Shown piece by piece: positions 16,313 through 26,700 of a stretch of 64,000 nt of DNA. A program made the position numbers and the translations under genes. Source of the DNA: Daejeonella sp. Lineage in GTDB: Bacteria; Bacteroidota; Bacteroidia; Sphingobacteriales; Sphingobacteriaceae. The stretch's first letter is position 1; each line of letters opens with the position of its first letter. The notes under the pieces were generated by a model. That model searched no databases, had not been told where the DNA came from, and saw nothing but the letters and a program-made list of their open reading frames with translations. The stretch lies in the NCBI RefSeq assembly GCF_030695525.1, contig NZ_JAUYSS010000065.1:1-64000 (forward strand). Reading direction: 5' to 3'.

Positions 16313-18682
16313 ATGACAAATAAATTAAGCAGGCGAAAAGTATTAAGCAGTTTTGGCCTGACAGGTCTTGGATTGCTTGCATCCAATGTTCAGGCAGATA
16401 CGGGAATTCCCTTATCCCTGATTAAGGAAGGTGAGAGCATTCTGTTTTATTCAAGTTTAGCAGAGTTGAGGGAAAGCACTACTTTGAAGGAAGGCAGTAT
16501 TGTGCAAACAGGAGGTTATTATCAGATTGGTGATGGTGGTCAGGGAACCTATATGATCAGAGCATCTGCTTCAGAATTTGTTCCTGATGGTGGAGGAATT
16601 ATAAGTTTAAAAAAGAATCTGATCGCAGGCTTAATCAATGTCAGGGATGTAAACTATAAATTATTTGGGGCTGTTGGCGACCAGAAGAATGATGATGGAG
16701 TACAGATTAAGGCAGCGCATGAGTATGCAAATAAGCACCGTATTCCTGTTGTAAATCTGAGTGGAGAGTACTGGTTCAGAGAGACAACCGCAATTGTGAT
16801 TAAAACAAATGTGGATTGGGGACAAAGTATTTTTCATTTCGATGAAAAATTTAATGGTAAAGAACCCCGTTTTAAGGTCTTGAGCGAGGTTGCGCCTTAT
16901 CCAATCGAACTGTCTCAGGAAGCTAAAAATTCATTGATCAGCCAATTAAAGCCGGGAGCTCAGGTTATTCCTGAACTGGCTCCCTACAAAAATTGTTTGG
17001 TAATTGTGGCCGATTCGGGCGATATGATCGGACTGAGGAATCAAAGTACCGGTATCAGCAGAGGCTGGGCCAGAGAAGAACTTTTATATATTGAGGAGCA
17101 TGGGCGTATAGTAGGGGAGATGGCCTGGACATTTAAGAATTATACCAGCTTGATGGCATATCCTGCAAGTGATAATTACCTGACTATAAATGGGGGTACC
17201 TTTTATCTTTCGGGTGATAATGAAGGGAATTATGTAGAAAACGGAATCCGCATTGAACGTAGCAGAACCCTGGTATCGAATCAATGGGTTGGCCTGGAAC
17301 CGGGTAAGCAGGACATCGCTAAAATTCAGCGCAGTGGTTTCTATTCCCTCAGAATGGTTTATGATGTTGTGGTCGAAAATATCAGGCTTATCCCATGGGA
17401 AAAAGACAGGCCGGGTGTTCCGATGGTACCTCAAGGAACCTATGGAATATCAGGGAACCGCTGGATGAATGTAACTTTCCGGAATATTACCGCGGAGGGT
17501 AGTCCGATACATTGGGGTGTGTTTGGTACTAACCTGACTAAGAATTTCAGGATCGAGAACTGCATGCTTAACCGCGTAGATGTACATTTCCACTGTTGGA
17601 ACCTTTATATCAAAGGCAGTAAGGTGGGGCAGAGGGGTTTGACTTTAACAGGCGGAGGTGATCTGTTTGTAGAGAATACACTTGTGAATACCAATGCATT
17701 CATCTCATTCAGAGCCGATTATGGGGCTAAATGGGATGGAGATATTCGTATAAAAAATTGCAGACTCGTTCCCCGTACGGGTGCAACACAGGTTTCGGTT
17801 TTGCAGTTTGTTACTGCTGATTTTGATTTTAAATACCCGATTGGCTATGGACGTACTCTTAGTGTGCAGGATATGGTTGTTGATTTTACCGGACAGGAAC
17901 AAAGCAAGGCTGCATGCTGGCTGATGAAAACTTCAGAGTGGGTAAACAATGCCGATAAGGTAAAATTATTCTTTCCGCAGCAAATGGACATCAATAATGT
18001 CAGTATTCGTGGCAGGAAGCAGGGGCTCCGCTTATTCCAGTTGTATGATTGCTCAAAATATTATATGAATAAGGAGGGCTCTTATGACGGTGTCAGGATG
18101 GAAAGTAATTGTCGTATCCTGATCCGTAATGTGGATCTTGAGAAGTTAAATCCTGCCCCAATTAATGCTGTAAAGGATAATGTTCATTTCTATTTGAACG
18201 ATACCTCGGCGAATAAACGTCCGGATGCTTTATATCCTGATATCAGGTTTGAAGGCTGCAGGAATATGGAACTTTACGCCGGAGAAGGAACAGCAAATCT
18301 GAGATTTGAGAATTGCTCCATCAGCCGGTTCGCCAAAGATACTGCTCCTTTCAAAGGCCGTTTATCGTTTACAAATTCTGAATTCATCCCTGAGGTAGAG
18401 GGGGGGACAGAACGAATTTATGATCTTGATGCTGAGCTGGGTGTTAGTTTTAGTGACTGTACTGTTTATATGCCTGAAAAGTCCGGAATGAAAATGGCAG
18501 ACTCGTTAACTAAAATTGGCTTTCTTCAAATAAATAAGCAGGTACGTTTCAATCATTCCAATACCCGTTTAGGAAATGACATTATTCAGTATTGTAAATC
18601 AAATTCAATTAAACTTAATCCAAATTTCATTAGCATGCTGAAAAGTCATCATGAACTGGAATCAGATACTATCAAAAGCTAA
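16313..18682 (+). CDS. Tat-exported right-handed beta-helix protein (pectate lyase 3/tailspike-like)
   Basis: A 789-residue exported protein. The Tat signal is NKLSRRKVLSSFGLTGLGLL (residues 3-22). Next comes a segment typical of tailspike-like proteins (EGSIVQTGGYYQIGDGGQGTY) and LFGAVGDQKNDDGVQIKAA, the entry motif of pectate lyase 3/GH28-like beta-helices. The long remainder has repeated short strands with Asn and aromatic stacking (FRNITAEG, IRNVDLEKL). This fold usually cuts or binds acidic polysaccharides. No catalytic triad could be assigned, so lyase versus hydrolase is open. It sits in an operon with an MHS transporter (22 nt) and an AGE-type enzyme downstream. Confidence 0.75.
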   Translation: MTNKLSRRKVLSSFGLTGLGLLASNVQADTGIPLSLIKEGESILFYSSLAELRESTTLKEGSIVQTGGYYQIGDGGQGTYMIRASASEFVPDGGGIISLKKNLIAGLINVRDVNYKLFGAVGDQKNDDGVQIKAAHEYANKHRIPVVNLSGEYWFRETTAIVIKTNVDWGQSIFHFDEKFNGKEPRFKVLSEVAPYPIELSQEAKNSLISQLKPGAQVIPELAPYKNCLVIVADSGDMIGLRNQSTGISRGWAREELLYIEEHGRIVGEMAWTFKNYTSLMAYPASDNYLTINGGTFYLSGDNEGNYVENGIRIERSRTLVSNQWVGLEPGKQDIAKIQRSGFYSLRMVYDVVVENIRLIPWEKDRPGVPMVPQGTYGISGNRWMNVTFRNITAEGSPIHWGVFGTNLTKNFRIENCMLNRVDVHFHCWNLYIKGSKVGQRGLTLTGGGDLFVENTLVNTNAFISFRADYGAKWDGDIRIKNCRLVPRTGATQVSVLQFVTADFDFKYPIGYGRTLSVQDMVVDFTGQEQSKAACWLMKTSEWVNNADKVKLFFPQQMDINNVSIRGRKQGLRLFQLYDCSKYYMNKEGSYDGVRMESNCRILIRNVDLEKLNPAPINAVKDNVHFYLNDTSANKRPDALYPDIRFEGCRNMELYAGEGTANLRFENCSISRFAKDTAPFKGRLSFTNSEFIPEVEGGTERIYDLDAELGVSFSDCTVYMPEKSGMKMADSLTKIGFLQINKQVRFNHSNTRLGNDIIQYCKSNSIKLNPNFISMLKSHHELESDTIKS

Positions 18683-18683
18683 G

Positions 18684-20033
18684 ATGGGAGGAAAGAGCTT
18701 TTCCAGACGGAATTTTTTACGAAGCAATGCAATTGCGGGAATTGGTCTCAGTGGCATAATTGGTTTATCCGGTTTTACAGAAGACAGTTCTGAAACCGAA
18801 AATTCTATTAAAAGTAAATCATCAATAAAAACTCTTGCAGGCTTAGATTTGCAAAAACTCTATGATCGTTATCATGATGAACTTTTTAAGCGCTTTTTAC
18901 CGGCAATGGAAAGTTTATGCATTGATCATGAATATGGTGGCTTTATGTGTGATGTGGATATTGCAGAAAGGAAATTGATTAATACAATTAAAAGGGTTTG
19001 GAATCAGGGTAGAGGTATTTGGGTTTATTCTTTTTTGTACAATAATTTCGAAAAGAACGCCCATTATCTGGATGTTGCAAAGAAGGCGATTGATTTTATT
19101 CTGAAGCTTAAGCCTAAGAATGATAATTTCTTTGATAGCAGTTATAGCAGGGAAGGAAATAGAATTTCAGGCCCGGGGGATATTTATGGAAATCTTTTCG
19201 TTGCCGAAGGGCTGGCAGAGTATGCGAAAGCCAGTGGTGATAAATCTTATCTGAAGATTTCGAAAGAGATGATCTTATCTTGTCTTGAGCGCTACGATCG
19301 CCCTGATTATGTTTATGACATTTCTTATGTGCCGGGTAAACCTAAAATGCAGGGTCCGCGTAATTTGGGTCACTGGATGATATTTTTAAGCCTTTCTTCT
19401 CAAATATTAACTCAGGGGCCTGATCCTGAATTGGAAAAGCTCGCAGACCGTTGTATTGATGCAATCATGAAGCAGCATGTGAATGAAGAGTTTAATATTC
19501 TGAATGAGGTGCGGAATCATGATTTCAGTCTCCCCAAAAATGAATATGCCGATTTCGCTGTGATTGGGCATGGTATTGAAACGCTTGCTTTTGTAATGGC
19601 AGAGGCCGTCCGGCGGAAAGATGCTGCTTTATTTAAGGATTCGGAAGCTGCTTTCAAAAGACATGTGGAGGTGGCAGCCGACAAGTTGTACGGTGGTCAC
19701 TTTGAAGTACTTTTCAATGCAAACACTTATTCCTGGTCGCCCAGTAAGTCGGCATGGTGCCAGCAGGAAGTTTCTATTGGTGCCTTGCTAAGCATAGAAC
19801 ATACCGGAAATGCATGGGCTCTTGAATGTTTCTCAGAAGGCGATGCATATATGCTTGAGAAAATGAGCTGTCCTGATTACGCGTTCTGGACTTTTGGAGG
19901 AAACAGGAAAGTTGTAAATCCCAGTACTAAAACCATTGAGCATTATCATATGCCACGTTACCTGATGCGGAATATGCTTGCCCTGCAGCGTATCATGAAG
20001 CGTAAAGGGAAGGTGTCAGCTTTGATTTCCTGA
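18684..20033 (+). CDS. Tat-exported N-acylglucosamine 2-epimerase (AGE) family protein
   Basis: An AGE/RnBP-family (alpha/alpha)6-barrel protein. The ORF opens at 18651, overlapping the previous gene by 32 nt, but ATG 18684 begins one base after that gene's stop and yields a cleaner Tat signal (GGKSFSRRNFLRSNAIAGIG), so I prefer it. Family motifs include WNQGRGIWVYSFLYNNF (about 105-121 of the longer form), GNLFVAEGLAEYAKASGD and YADFAVIGHGIETLAF. Cytoplasmic AGEs epimerise sugars; exported Bacteroidota members are of unknown specificity. A paralogue lies at 38184-39524 on the other strand. Confidence 0.83.
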   Translation: MGGKSFSRRNFLRSNAIAGIGLSGIIGLSGFTEDSSETENSIKSKSSIKTLAGLDLQKLYDRYHDELFKRFLPAMESLCIDHEYGGFMCDVDIAERKLINTIKRVWNQGRGIWVYSFLYNNFEKNAHYLDVAKKAIDFILKLKPKNDNFFDSSYSREGNRISGPGDIYGNLFVAEGLAEYAKASGDKSYLKISKEMILSCLERYDRPDYVYDISYVPGKPKMQGPRNLGHWMIFLSLSSQILTQGPDPELEKLADRCIDAIMKQHVNEEFNILNEVRNHDFSLPKNEYADFAVIGHGIETLAFVMAEAVRRKDAALFKDSEAAFKRHVEVAADKLYGGHFEVLFNANTYSWSPSKSAWCQQEVSIGALLSIEHTGNAWALECFSEGDAYMLEKMSCPDYAFWTFGGNRKVVNPSTKTIEHYHMPRYLMRNMLALQRIMKRKGKVSALIS

Positions 20034-20121
20034 AATATTACTCGATTCATCTGATCCGATTTATTCAATGCAATGCAATTAAAAATAAGAGCTGGGAAAT
20101 AGATATGGGTAACCGGTAGGT

Positions 20122-21237
20122 TTAATCAGGAAATTGTGCTTTGTCTATCCCCGGAATTAAGCGGATCGCATTCTTATAATAAACTTTCTTTAATACCTCA
20201 TCACTGAGTCCGAGGCCATACATTTTCCAGTAAGCATGGTATTTTTTATGGTATGGAAAATATTCATCTTCAGTTTCAAGCACTCTGAAATAGGTGGTAT
20301 ATTCAGAAGGAACCCAACTGTCTTTTCCAAACAGAATCCGATCCTGGTATTTATCAAAGAATTGCTTTGCCCGGCGTGGTTGACGTCCCAGTTCGGCAAT
20401 GATAGCTCCAAATTCAACGTTCATATTTGGATACTTATCGAGCAGGGTACCCAAAAAATCCAGATTATTCGCATACCAGCCAAAATGAGCAATAATAAAA
20501 TTGGTTCTGGGATTATTTTTAATCAGATTATGTTGTTGTTTAATTAATTCTTCCCATGAAAAACCATCTGAAGCACTTCTGTTCCGTCCTGGCTGGGTTA
20601 AGAGTTCCAGCCAGCGTTCATTTTGTTCATTAGGTTCATCCCAAAATTGTTTCGGATCTGCAGTATGGATCAAAACAGGTATTCCCAGTTGTGCACATTT
20701 TTGCCAGATCGGATTCAGTCTTGGGTCATCAACCGCAACAAGGACGCCCTTATTGTCTTTGACAGAAAATCCAAGGCTCTTAAATATTTTTAGGCCCTGA
20801 GCACCTGCTTTTACATCATCTTCTATTTGTTTTGCAGCTTTATTCCCATAGTCACTGTCACCGATTCCGGAAAAATTTGGATTGGAAAAAACAATTAAAC
20901 GGCCCGGATCTGTAGCTTTTGCATTTTTTACCGCAAGTGCAAGGGCATCACCGCTGCGGCCACTTAAATTCACCATAGTTCTCATATTCAGCTTATCCAT
21001 TTCTGAAAGCAGGGCTTTGAGATTTTGAGTTGGCATATTCCCCTGATGGTTATGGACATCGATGAATGGAAATTTAGCTCTTGTAAGAACATGCTCAGGT
21101 ACGACCAGTGAGGATGGGGGATTATAGGTTTCGAAATCAATTCTTCCCTTATTGTTTTGTGCGAGGCTGCACTGACTAAACAATAAAAAAGCGGCAAGAT
21201 AAGTGGATCTCAATCTGAGTATTTGCATCACGTTCAT
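20122..21237 (-). CDS. Exported amidohydrolase family protein (PF04909-like)
   Basis: A 371-residue TIM-barrel metal hydrolase with a Sec signal (AAFLLFSQCSLAQ, ends near 27). Metal-ligand motifs are visible: FIDVHNHQ (His62, His64), a histidine in VLIHTADPKQFW, IIAHFGWYANN and the Asp of LFGKDSW near the C-terminus. It is convergent with the AGE gene at 18684, separated by 88 nt. The family includes lactonases and decarboxylases; substrate unknown. Its leader on the minus strand starts in the 264-nt repeat-containing gap next to the channel gene. Confidence 0.8.
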   Translation of the reverse strand: MNVMQILRLRSTYLAAFLLFSQCSLAQNNKGRIDFETYNPPSSLVVPEHVLTRAKFPFIDVHNHQGNMPTQNLKALLSEMDKLNMRTMVNLSGRSGDALALAVKNAKATDPGRLIVFSNPNFSGIGDSDYGNKAAKQIEDDVKAGAQGLKIFKSLGFSVKDNKGVLVAVDDPRLNPIWQKCAQLGIPVLIHTADPKQFWDEPNEQNERWLELLTQPGRNRSASDGFSWEELIKQQHNLIKNNPRTNFIIAHFGWYANNLDFLGTLLDKYPNMNVEFGAIIAELGRQPRRAKQFFDKYQDRILFGKDSWVPSEYTTYFRVLETEDEYFPYHKKYHAYWKMYGLGLSDEVLKKVYYKNAIRLIPGIDKAQFPD

Positions 21238-21386
21238 TTATTTAAACCATGAAAATACTATAAAGTGCTTGCATTTCGAAAAATCCTTTTACATGTTTAG
21301 ACAAAGCTCTCAATTTTGACTGCAACCAGCGTAAATATCCTGATTTGGAATGGAGTAGTCTGAAGACTCCTCATCATTTGAGAATC

Positions 21387-21513
21387 CGGAGAGGCGCTTC
21401 GCTAAACTCTCCGGACAGTGTGGCGGGTCGAGCCCGACATGACAGTATATTCCCCTCTGGTCGGTGTTATCACCGCACCAGTATCCTTCTGATCAGTGTT
21501 CTCACCGTACCAG
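21387..21513. repeat. Intergenic hairpins and GGTCGGTGTTNTCACC repeats
   Basis: A hairpin tccggagag...ctctccgga (21387-21417) and a gtcgagcccgac stem near 21427-21439 are followed by two related copies: ctggtcggtgttatcaccgcaccag (21457-21481) and ctgatcagtgttctcaccgtaccag (21489-21513), 32 bp apart. Two further relatives lie at 37982-38005 and 38017-38039. The last copy here overlaps the 3' end of the channel gene and supplies its stop codon. The upstream part (21238-21386) shows nothing else. Confidence 0.75.
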
Positions 21514-22317
21514 TTCCTTCCCGCAGTTTGCACAGAAATTTGCATTTTTTGGATAAATCGGAGCGTTACAATCCGGGCATTTAGATCTGGCTTCTTCATT
21601 GGCCCTTGCCATTTCTATAGTAACTATCCCTGTTGGTACAGCTATAATTCCATATCCTATAATCATCAGGAAACTTGCCAAAAATTGCCCAAGCGGACTT
21701 TGTGGCGAGATATCTCCATAGCCTACTGTAGTAATGGTTACGATAGCCCAATAAATGCTGAGTGGGATGCTCGTAAATCCACTTTCATCACCTTCAATGA
21801 TATACATCAATGTACCCACAATGGTTACCACTGTTATAACTGTTGCAATAAAAACAACAATCTTGTGAGCACTCGCTTTCAATGCATTTTTAAGAATATT
21901 CCCCTGATCCAGAAAACGGCTCAGCTTTAATATTCTAAATATCCTTAATAAACGGAAGGCACGGACGACCATCAGATATTGCAGGCCGGCAAAGAAGAAA
22001 GTAAGGTAGTTTGGAATAAACGAAATTAGATCCACCAGTCCGTAAAAGCTGAATATATATTTTAGGGGTTTATGGCTGCTGTATACTCTGAGGAAGTATT
22101 CAATTGTAAACAGGATTGTAAAAATCCATTCAGCAACATGAATTTCATAAAGGTATTTTGCACGGAAGCTTGCAACACTTTCCATGAATACAGAAAGAAT
22201 ACTAAATACAATAAGCCAGAGCAGGATAAGGTCGAAAAGCCTTCCTGCGCGAGTATCTGATTCGAATACGATCTCATATACTTTACTTCTGAATTCGTGG
22301 TTTCTTCTCTGTATCAT
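21502..22317 (-). CDS. Voltage-gated potassium channel (Kv-type) with C-terminal zinc ribbon
   Basis: A 271-residue six-transmembrane ion channel. S1-S3 lie in about 29-106. S4 has regularly spaced arginines (RAFRLLRIFRILKLSR, Arg119-134, every third residue), and the pore helix and selectivity filter are TITTVGYGD (194-202). It forms tetramers in the inner membrane and conducts K+. The tail carries CPDC (247-250) and CANC (262-265), a compact zinc ribbon; such tails are not part of the core channel and might regulate gating. The final residues and stop lie in a repeat element, so the tail end may have been reshaped by repeat insertion. Monocistronic by context. Confidence 0.9.
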   Translation of the reverse strand: MIQRRNHEFRSKVYEIVFESDTRAGRLFDLILLWLIVFSILSVFMESVASFRAKYLYEIHVAEWIFTILFTIEYFLRVYSSHKPLKYIFSFYGLVDLISFIPNYLTFFFAGLQYLMVVRAFRLLRIFRILKLSRFLDQGNILKNALKASAHKIVVFIATVITVVTIVGTLMYIIEGDESGFTSIPLSIYWAIVTITTVGYGDISPQSPLGQFLASFLMIIGYGIIAVPTGIVTIEMARANEEARSKCPDCNAPIYPKNANFCANCGKELVR

Positions 22318-22390
22318 TTATCCAAGATACTAACAAATTAATAATCCCAGGTTCACCCAGGAAGAAAGAGTCTTCTAAATAATATCAAAA

Positions 22391-22424
22391 CAAAAACGGC
22401 ATCCTGTTCGGAATGCCGTTTTTG
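22391..22424 (-). terminator. Terminator after the SusCD1 operon
   Basis: caaaaacggcat...atgccgtttttg is a perfect 12-bp stem with a T-rich flank on the minus strand (TTTTGATATT) and a T run on the plus strand, so it may act in both directions. It lies 21 nt past the stop of SusD1. Confidence 0.85.
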
Positions 22425-22444
22425 CATTAAAAATTGTGTAATAA

Positions 22445-23767
22445 TTAGTAACCCGGATTTTGGGGTTCTAATTTTGGATTTCTGGCAATTTCAACTGATG
22501 GAACAGGCCAGATGGCTTTATTCATATCTGTGATTCCAAGAACAGCCTGAAGCCTTCCTGTTCTTACGATATCATGCCACTCATGACCTTCGAAGCATAG
22601 TTCAAGCCTTCTTTCTTTATAAAGTGCAGTTCTGAATGCAGCCAGTGTTGCAGGATTAATGGCAGCAAGACCTGCTCTTCTTCGAACCTCATTTAATAGT
22701 TTAAGTGCATCAACATTTGGATAGGAAGTTTCTGCCAGTGCTTCAGCCTTAGCTAACATAATTTCTGCAAGACGGAAAACAATGATATTATCATCCTTTG
22801 TGCCACCTCTTGAATACTTTTTCATGTAGTTTGCAGCATTTGCAAAGCCATAGGTTGCATCTTTTCTAAGATCTCCGGATTCATAAGCATTGAAGATATC
22901 ATTATTTACTTCAATTGTTCGGGTACCTCCAAGTGATCCCGGAAGGAAGGTTGTTGCCAGATTATTTTGCAATTGAGTATCATAATTAATCTCGAATATT
23001 GACTCAGTAGAATTTTTGGTCAGGAATAAGTTAGCATAGGGCACACTTAAAGTTTCTCCCCTTCTGGTAGCCACCTGATTTGCATCAGCAATTGCCAAAG
23101 CATAGTTCTTTCTGGTTAAATGGATTCTGGCACCCAATGCATAGGCGGCAGCTTTGGTTGCTCTTGCTGTTTTGCCTAATCCCGCATGTGTTTCAGGCAA
23201 ATTTAACTTTGCAAAATCAAGATCCGAAAGAATTTGGGTATAAACATCTGCAACCGGAGTTCTTGAAATCTGCAATTTAGGCACATCAGGGCTTTCTGTT
23301 GGCTCGGTAACCAGCGGTACTGCTCCGAAGTATCTTACCAGATTAAAATAGGTAAATGCTCTCAGGAATCGTGCTTCTGCTATTACTGAATTTTTGGCTG
23401 CATCAGCCATGCCCGGAATTTTCGGAACATTTTTGATTACCACGTTAGCAGAATTAATCAATACGAATTGCTGATCCCAAAGTCCGGTGAACTGTGAGTT
23501 ATCTGCTACAATGATCAGATTGTTTAATTGCTCAAACTGTCTGTTCAGTGCATTCCCTTTGCTGTTTTTTGTGGGTAACTCAGCAAAAAAGATATAGTTG
23601 GATCCTGAGTTAGCGAGATGACGGTAGGTGCCAATAATCGCAGCATTTGCATCAGATTCCCTGGTGAATAAAACCTGGGTGCTTACTGAATCTATAGGTT
23701 CCTGATCAATTACATCACAAGATGTAACCGTTAGGTATAAGAAGATTATTAAATATATTTTTTTCAT
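22445..23767 (-). CDS. SusD/RagB family surface lipoprotein (pair 1)
   Basis: A 440-residue SusD-like glycan- or nutrient-binding lipoprotein. The signal peptide ends in the lipobox VTSC (Cys17). Typical features are the TPR-like helices (AKNSVIAEARFLRAFTYFNL), and the C-terminal RRLELCFEGHEWHDIVRTG, a SusD hallmark, with NPGY at the very end. It caps the SusC barrel encoded 17 nt upstream as the lid of the pedal-bin importer. A perfect terminator follows. Ligand unknown. Confidence 0.93.
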   Translation of the reverse strand: MKKIYLIIFLYLTVTSCDVIDQEPIDSVSTQVLFTRESDANAAIIGTYRHLANSGSNYIFFAELPTKNSKGNALNRQFEQLNNLIIVADNSQFTGLWDQQFVLINSANVVIKNVPKIPGMADAAKNSVIAEARFLRAFTYFNLVRYFGAVPLVTEPTESPDVPKLQISRTPVADVYTQILSDLDFAKLNLPETHAGLGKTARATKAAAYALGARIHLTRKNYALAIADANQVATRRGETLSVPYANLFLTKNSTESIFEINYDTQLQNNLATTFLPGSLGGTRTIEVNNDIFNAYESGDLRKDATYGFANAANYMKKYSRGGTKDDNIIVFRLAEIMLAKAEALAETSYPNVDALKLLNEVRRRAGLAAINPATLAAFRTALYKERRLELCFEGHEWHDIVRTGRLQAVLGITDMNKAIWPVPSVEIARNPKLEPQNPGY

Positions 23768-23784
23768 CTTTTTAATTTTTTATA

Positions 23785-26700
23785 TTAAAATGTAGCATTT
23801 AAACCTAAAGAGAATGATCTTGCCTGAGGATATGAACTCATGTCAAAACCAAGCGTTGTATCATTACCATTAGCGTTAACTTCAGGATCATATCCACGGT
23901 AATCAGTCCAGGTGAAAATGTTCTGACCGGCGGCATAAACCCGTACGTTTTGGATTCCGGCTTTCTTTAGTCCTGCATTTTGGAAGTTATATCCTAATGC
24001 AATATTTTTTACCCTTAAGAATGAACCATCCTGTAATACACGGTTAGAAACTGAACCGTTTCTTGTTGGATCACCCCATGCTGCACGGTGTAAGGTTGCA
24101 ATATCACCAGGTTTTCTCCAGCGGTTTCTTGCTAAAGTTGAAGAGTTGAACCAGGTATGGAGTCTTCCGTAAGAATATTCAGCTTGATTGAATATCTGGT
24201 TTCCATAGACGAAGTGCATGAAAACGGAAGCATCGAAATTTTTATAGGAAACAGAGTTAGTAAAACCACCGGTAAATTTCGGTTGCGCACTTCCCAAAAC
24301 CACATTGTCGAGTGTGGTAGAAGCCAGTGGAATATTTCCATCACCATTAACATCCTGTACATCATAGTTACCTGTAGCAGGATTAACACGAAGTATATTC
24401 CAGCCATAGAATGTACCTAATGGATACCCTTCTTTAATTACGCTGGCATATCCATTAAAACCAAGGGGAATATCACCACCAGGCAGGTTAGTTACTTTGT
24501 TCCTGTTGAATGAAATATTGAAATCAGTTGACCACTTAAAGTCTCTACCATCAATATTCACAGTGTTCAGGGAAAGCTCTATACCTTTGTTCTCCACATT
24601 ACCAACGTTTTGTATTGAGCTCGTGAATCCTGAGGATCTTGGTAATGCAACGGCAAGTAATAAACCGGATGTATTTTTCTTATAAATATCTGTACTGAAG
24701 TTGATTCTCCCTTTGAAGAAACTCAGGTCCAAACCAATATTGGTTTGCTCAGTGCTTTCCCATGAAAGGTTTGGATTTGCTAATTGTGTCTGCGAAAGAC
24801 CACTTGCTCCGATGTAGTTGAAACCACCTGAAAATAATCCTCTTGATGTAAAGTTACCAATCTCCTGATTACCAGTTTGGCCCCAGCTCGCTCTGACTTT
24901 TACATCTTCAACCCAGTTCAGGTCTTTTAAGAAATTTTCCTGACCAAGGCGATATGCTGCAGAAACAGATGGGAAACTGCCGTACTTATTGTTTTCTGCA
25001 AATCTTGAAGATCCGTCAATACGGTAGCTTGCAGCCAAATTGAATTTGTCTTTGAATGAATAGTTTAACCTGCTGAAATAGGAGGTAAGGCCCCAGCTGC
25101 CACCTGTAGAACTTGAGTTCTTTATTGATGCAGATCCAAGAGTTTGAATAGCTTCAAGTGCGAAGTTTGTCGCAGATGCTACAGTTCTGTTAAATTTAGA
25201 TTCCTGATTGGAGTAACCTAAAAGCACATTGAATCGGTGGTTTTCATTTAAGGTTTTACTGTAGTTCAGAGTATTTTCATTGATCCATCCCAAATCCTGA
25301 GTCATACTGTTTGTACCAGATCCATTGGTTGTTCTACCAAGTACAGTTAAGTTGTTAGGTGGTACAAAGTACACTTCATCAAGGCTCAGGTAATCCAGAC
25401 CAATACTGCTTCTGAAATTCAGACCTTCAAGAATCTTGAATTCAACGAATGCATTACCTAAAGCTCTGTTATTGAATGCATCATTTCTAACCTGATCAGC
25501 AATGATTAATGGGTTATCAATATTACTGATATACGGATCATTAGGATTTAATGAACCATCGGCGTTTCTTGCCGGAACTGCTGGTGATTTTACGATTGCT
25601 ACCGCCACGATTCCATCACGGTCACCGGCACTTACCCTGTCAGTTTTTGAGCGGTTCATACTCATATTAATACCCGCTTTCAATCGTTCATTGATTTTCT
25701 GGTCGAAGTTAAACCTGAAATTTCCTCTGCTGAACCCGCTTCCGATAACAACACCGGTTTGGTTCAGGTAACTTCCAGATAAGAAGTATTGTGTTTTTTG
25801 AGTCCCTCCTGATAATGAAATTTCATTATTGGAAATTGGGGCTCTTCTGAATATTTCATCCTGCCAATCAGTGGTAGTTAAAGCACCCGGATTAGCAATT
25901 GGAGGCGCATTACCCACATTTACGTTCGCTTCGTTTATCAGTTCACCCCACTCCGGGCCTCCTAAAAGAGGGATTCTTTTAGCCACTTCCTGGAATCCAA
26001 AGTAGCTATTATAGCTGATTTTTGTCTGATCTTGTTTACCTCTTTTAGTAGTAATTACGATTACACCATTTGAAGCTCTTGAACCGTAGATCGCTGCGGC
26101 AGATGCATCTTTTAAGATGTCTATTGATTCTATATCATTCGGACTGATATTCGAAAGTGGGTTTTGAGGTACAGAACCACCCGCTGCGCCATTGTAATTT
26201 CCAGCATTAATAGGTACTCCATCTACTACATACAAGGGGTCGTTTCCACCTGTAATTGAACTTGCACCCCTGATCCTTACTGTAGAACGACCGCCCGGAG
26301 TACCTGTATCCTGTGTGATGTTTACACCACCTACTCTACCCTGTAACAATTGCTCGGGACTTGTAATTGGAAGATCTGCAAGCTTCTTGTTTCCAACTGA
26401 AAGTGAACCGATTGCACTGGAAACATCCTGTCTGCTCTGAGTTCCGTAACCAATAACAACCACCTCACTCAATGCCTGCTGATCTTCAAGAAGTACTACA
26501 TTGATTGTAGTTCTGCCTATGGTAGAAATTTCCTGAGTTACAAAACCGATATAGGTAAATTGCAATATTCCTGCGTCAGGGATATTAAGCGTGAAATTAC
26601 CATTGATATCGGTGCTTGCACCAATGTTTGTAGCCTTAAGTTTGATACTAACACCTGGAAGTGGTACCCCTTTTGAATCAGTAACCTTACCTTTTATTTC

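Noticed and set aside
20236-20800. Plus-strand ORFs opposite the amidohydrolase
   Set aside because: Shadow frames of a gene with clear catalytic motifs on the minus strand.
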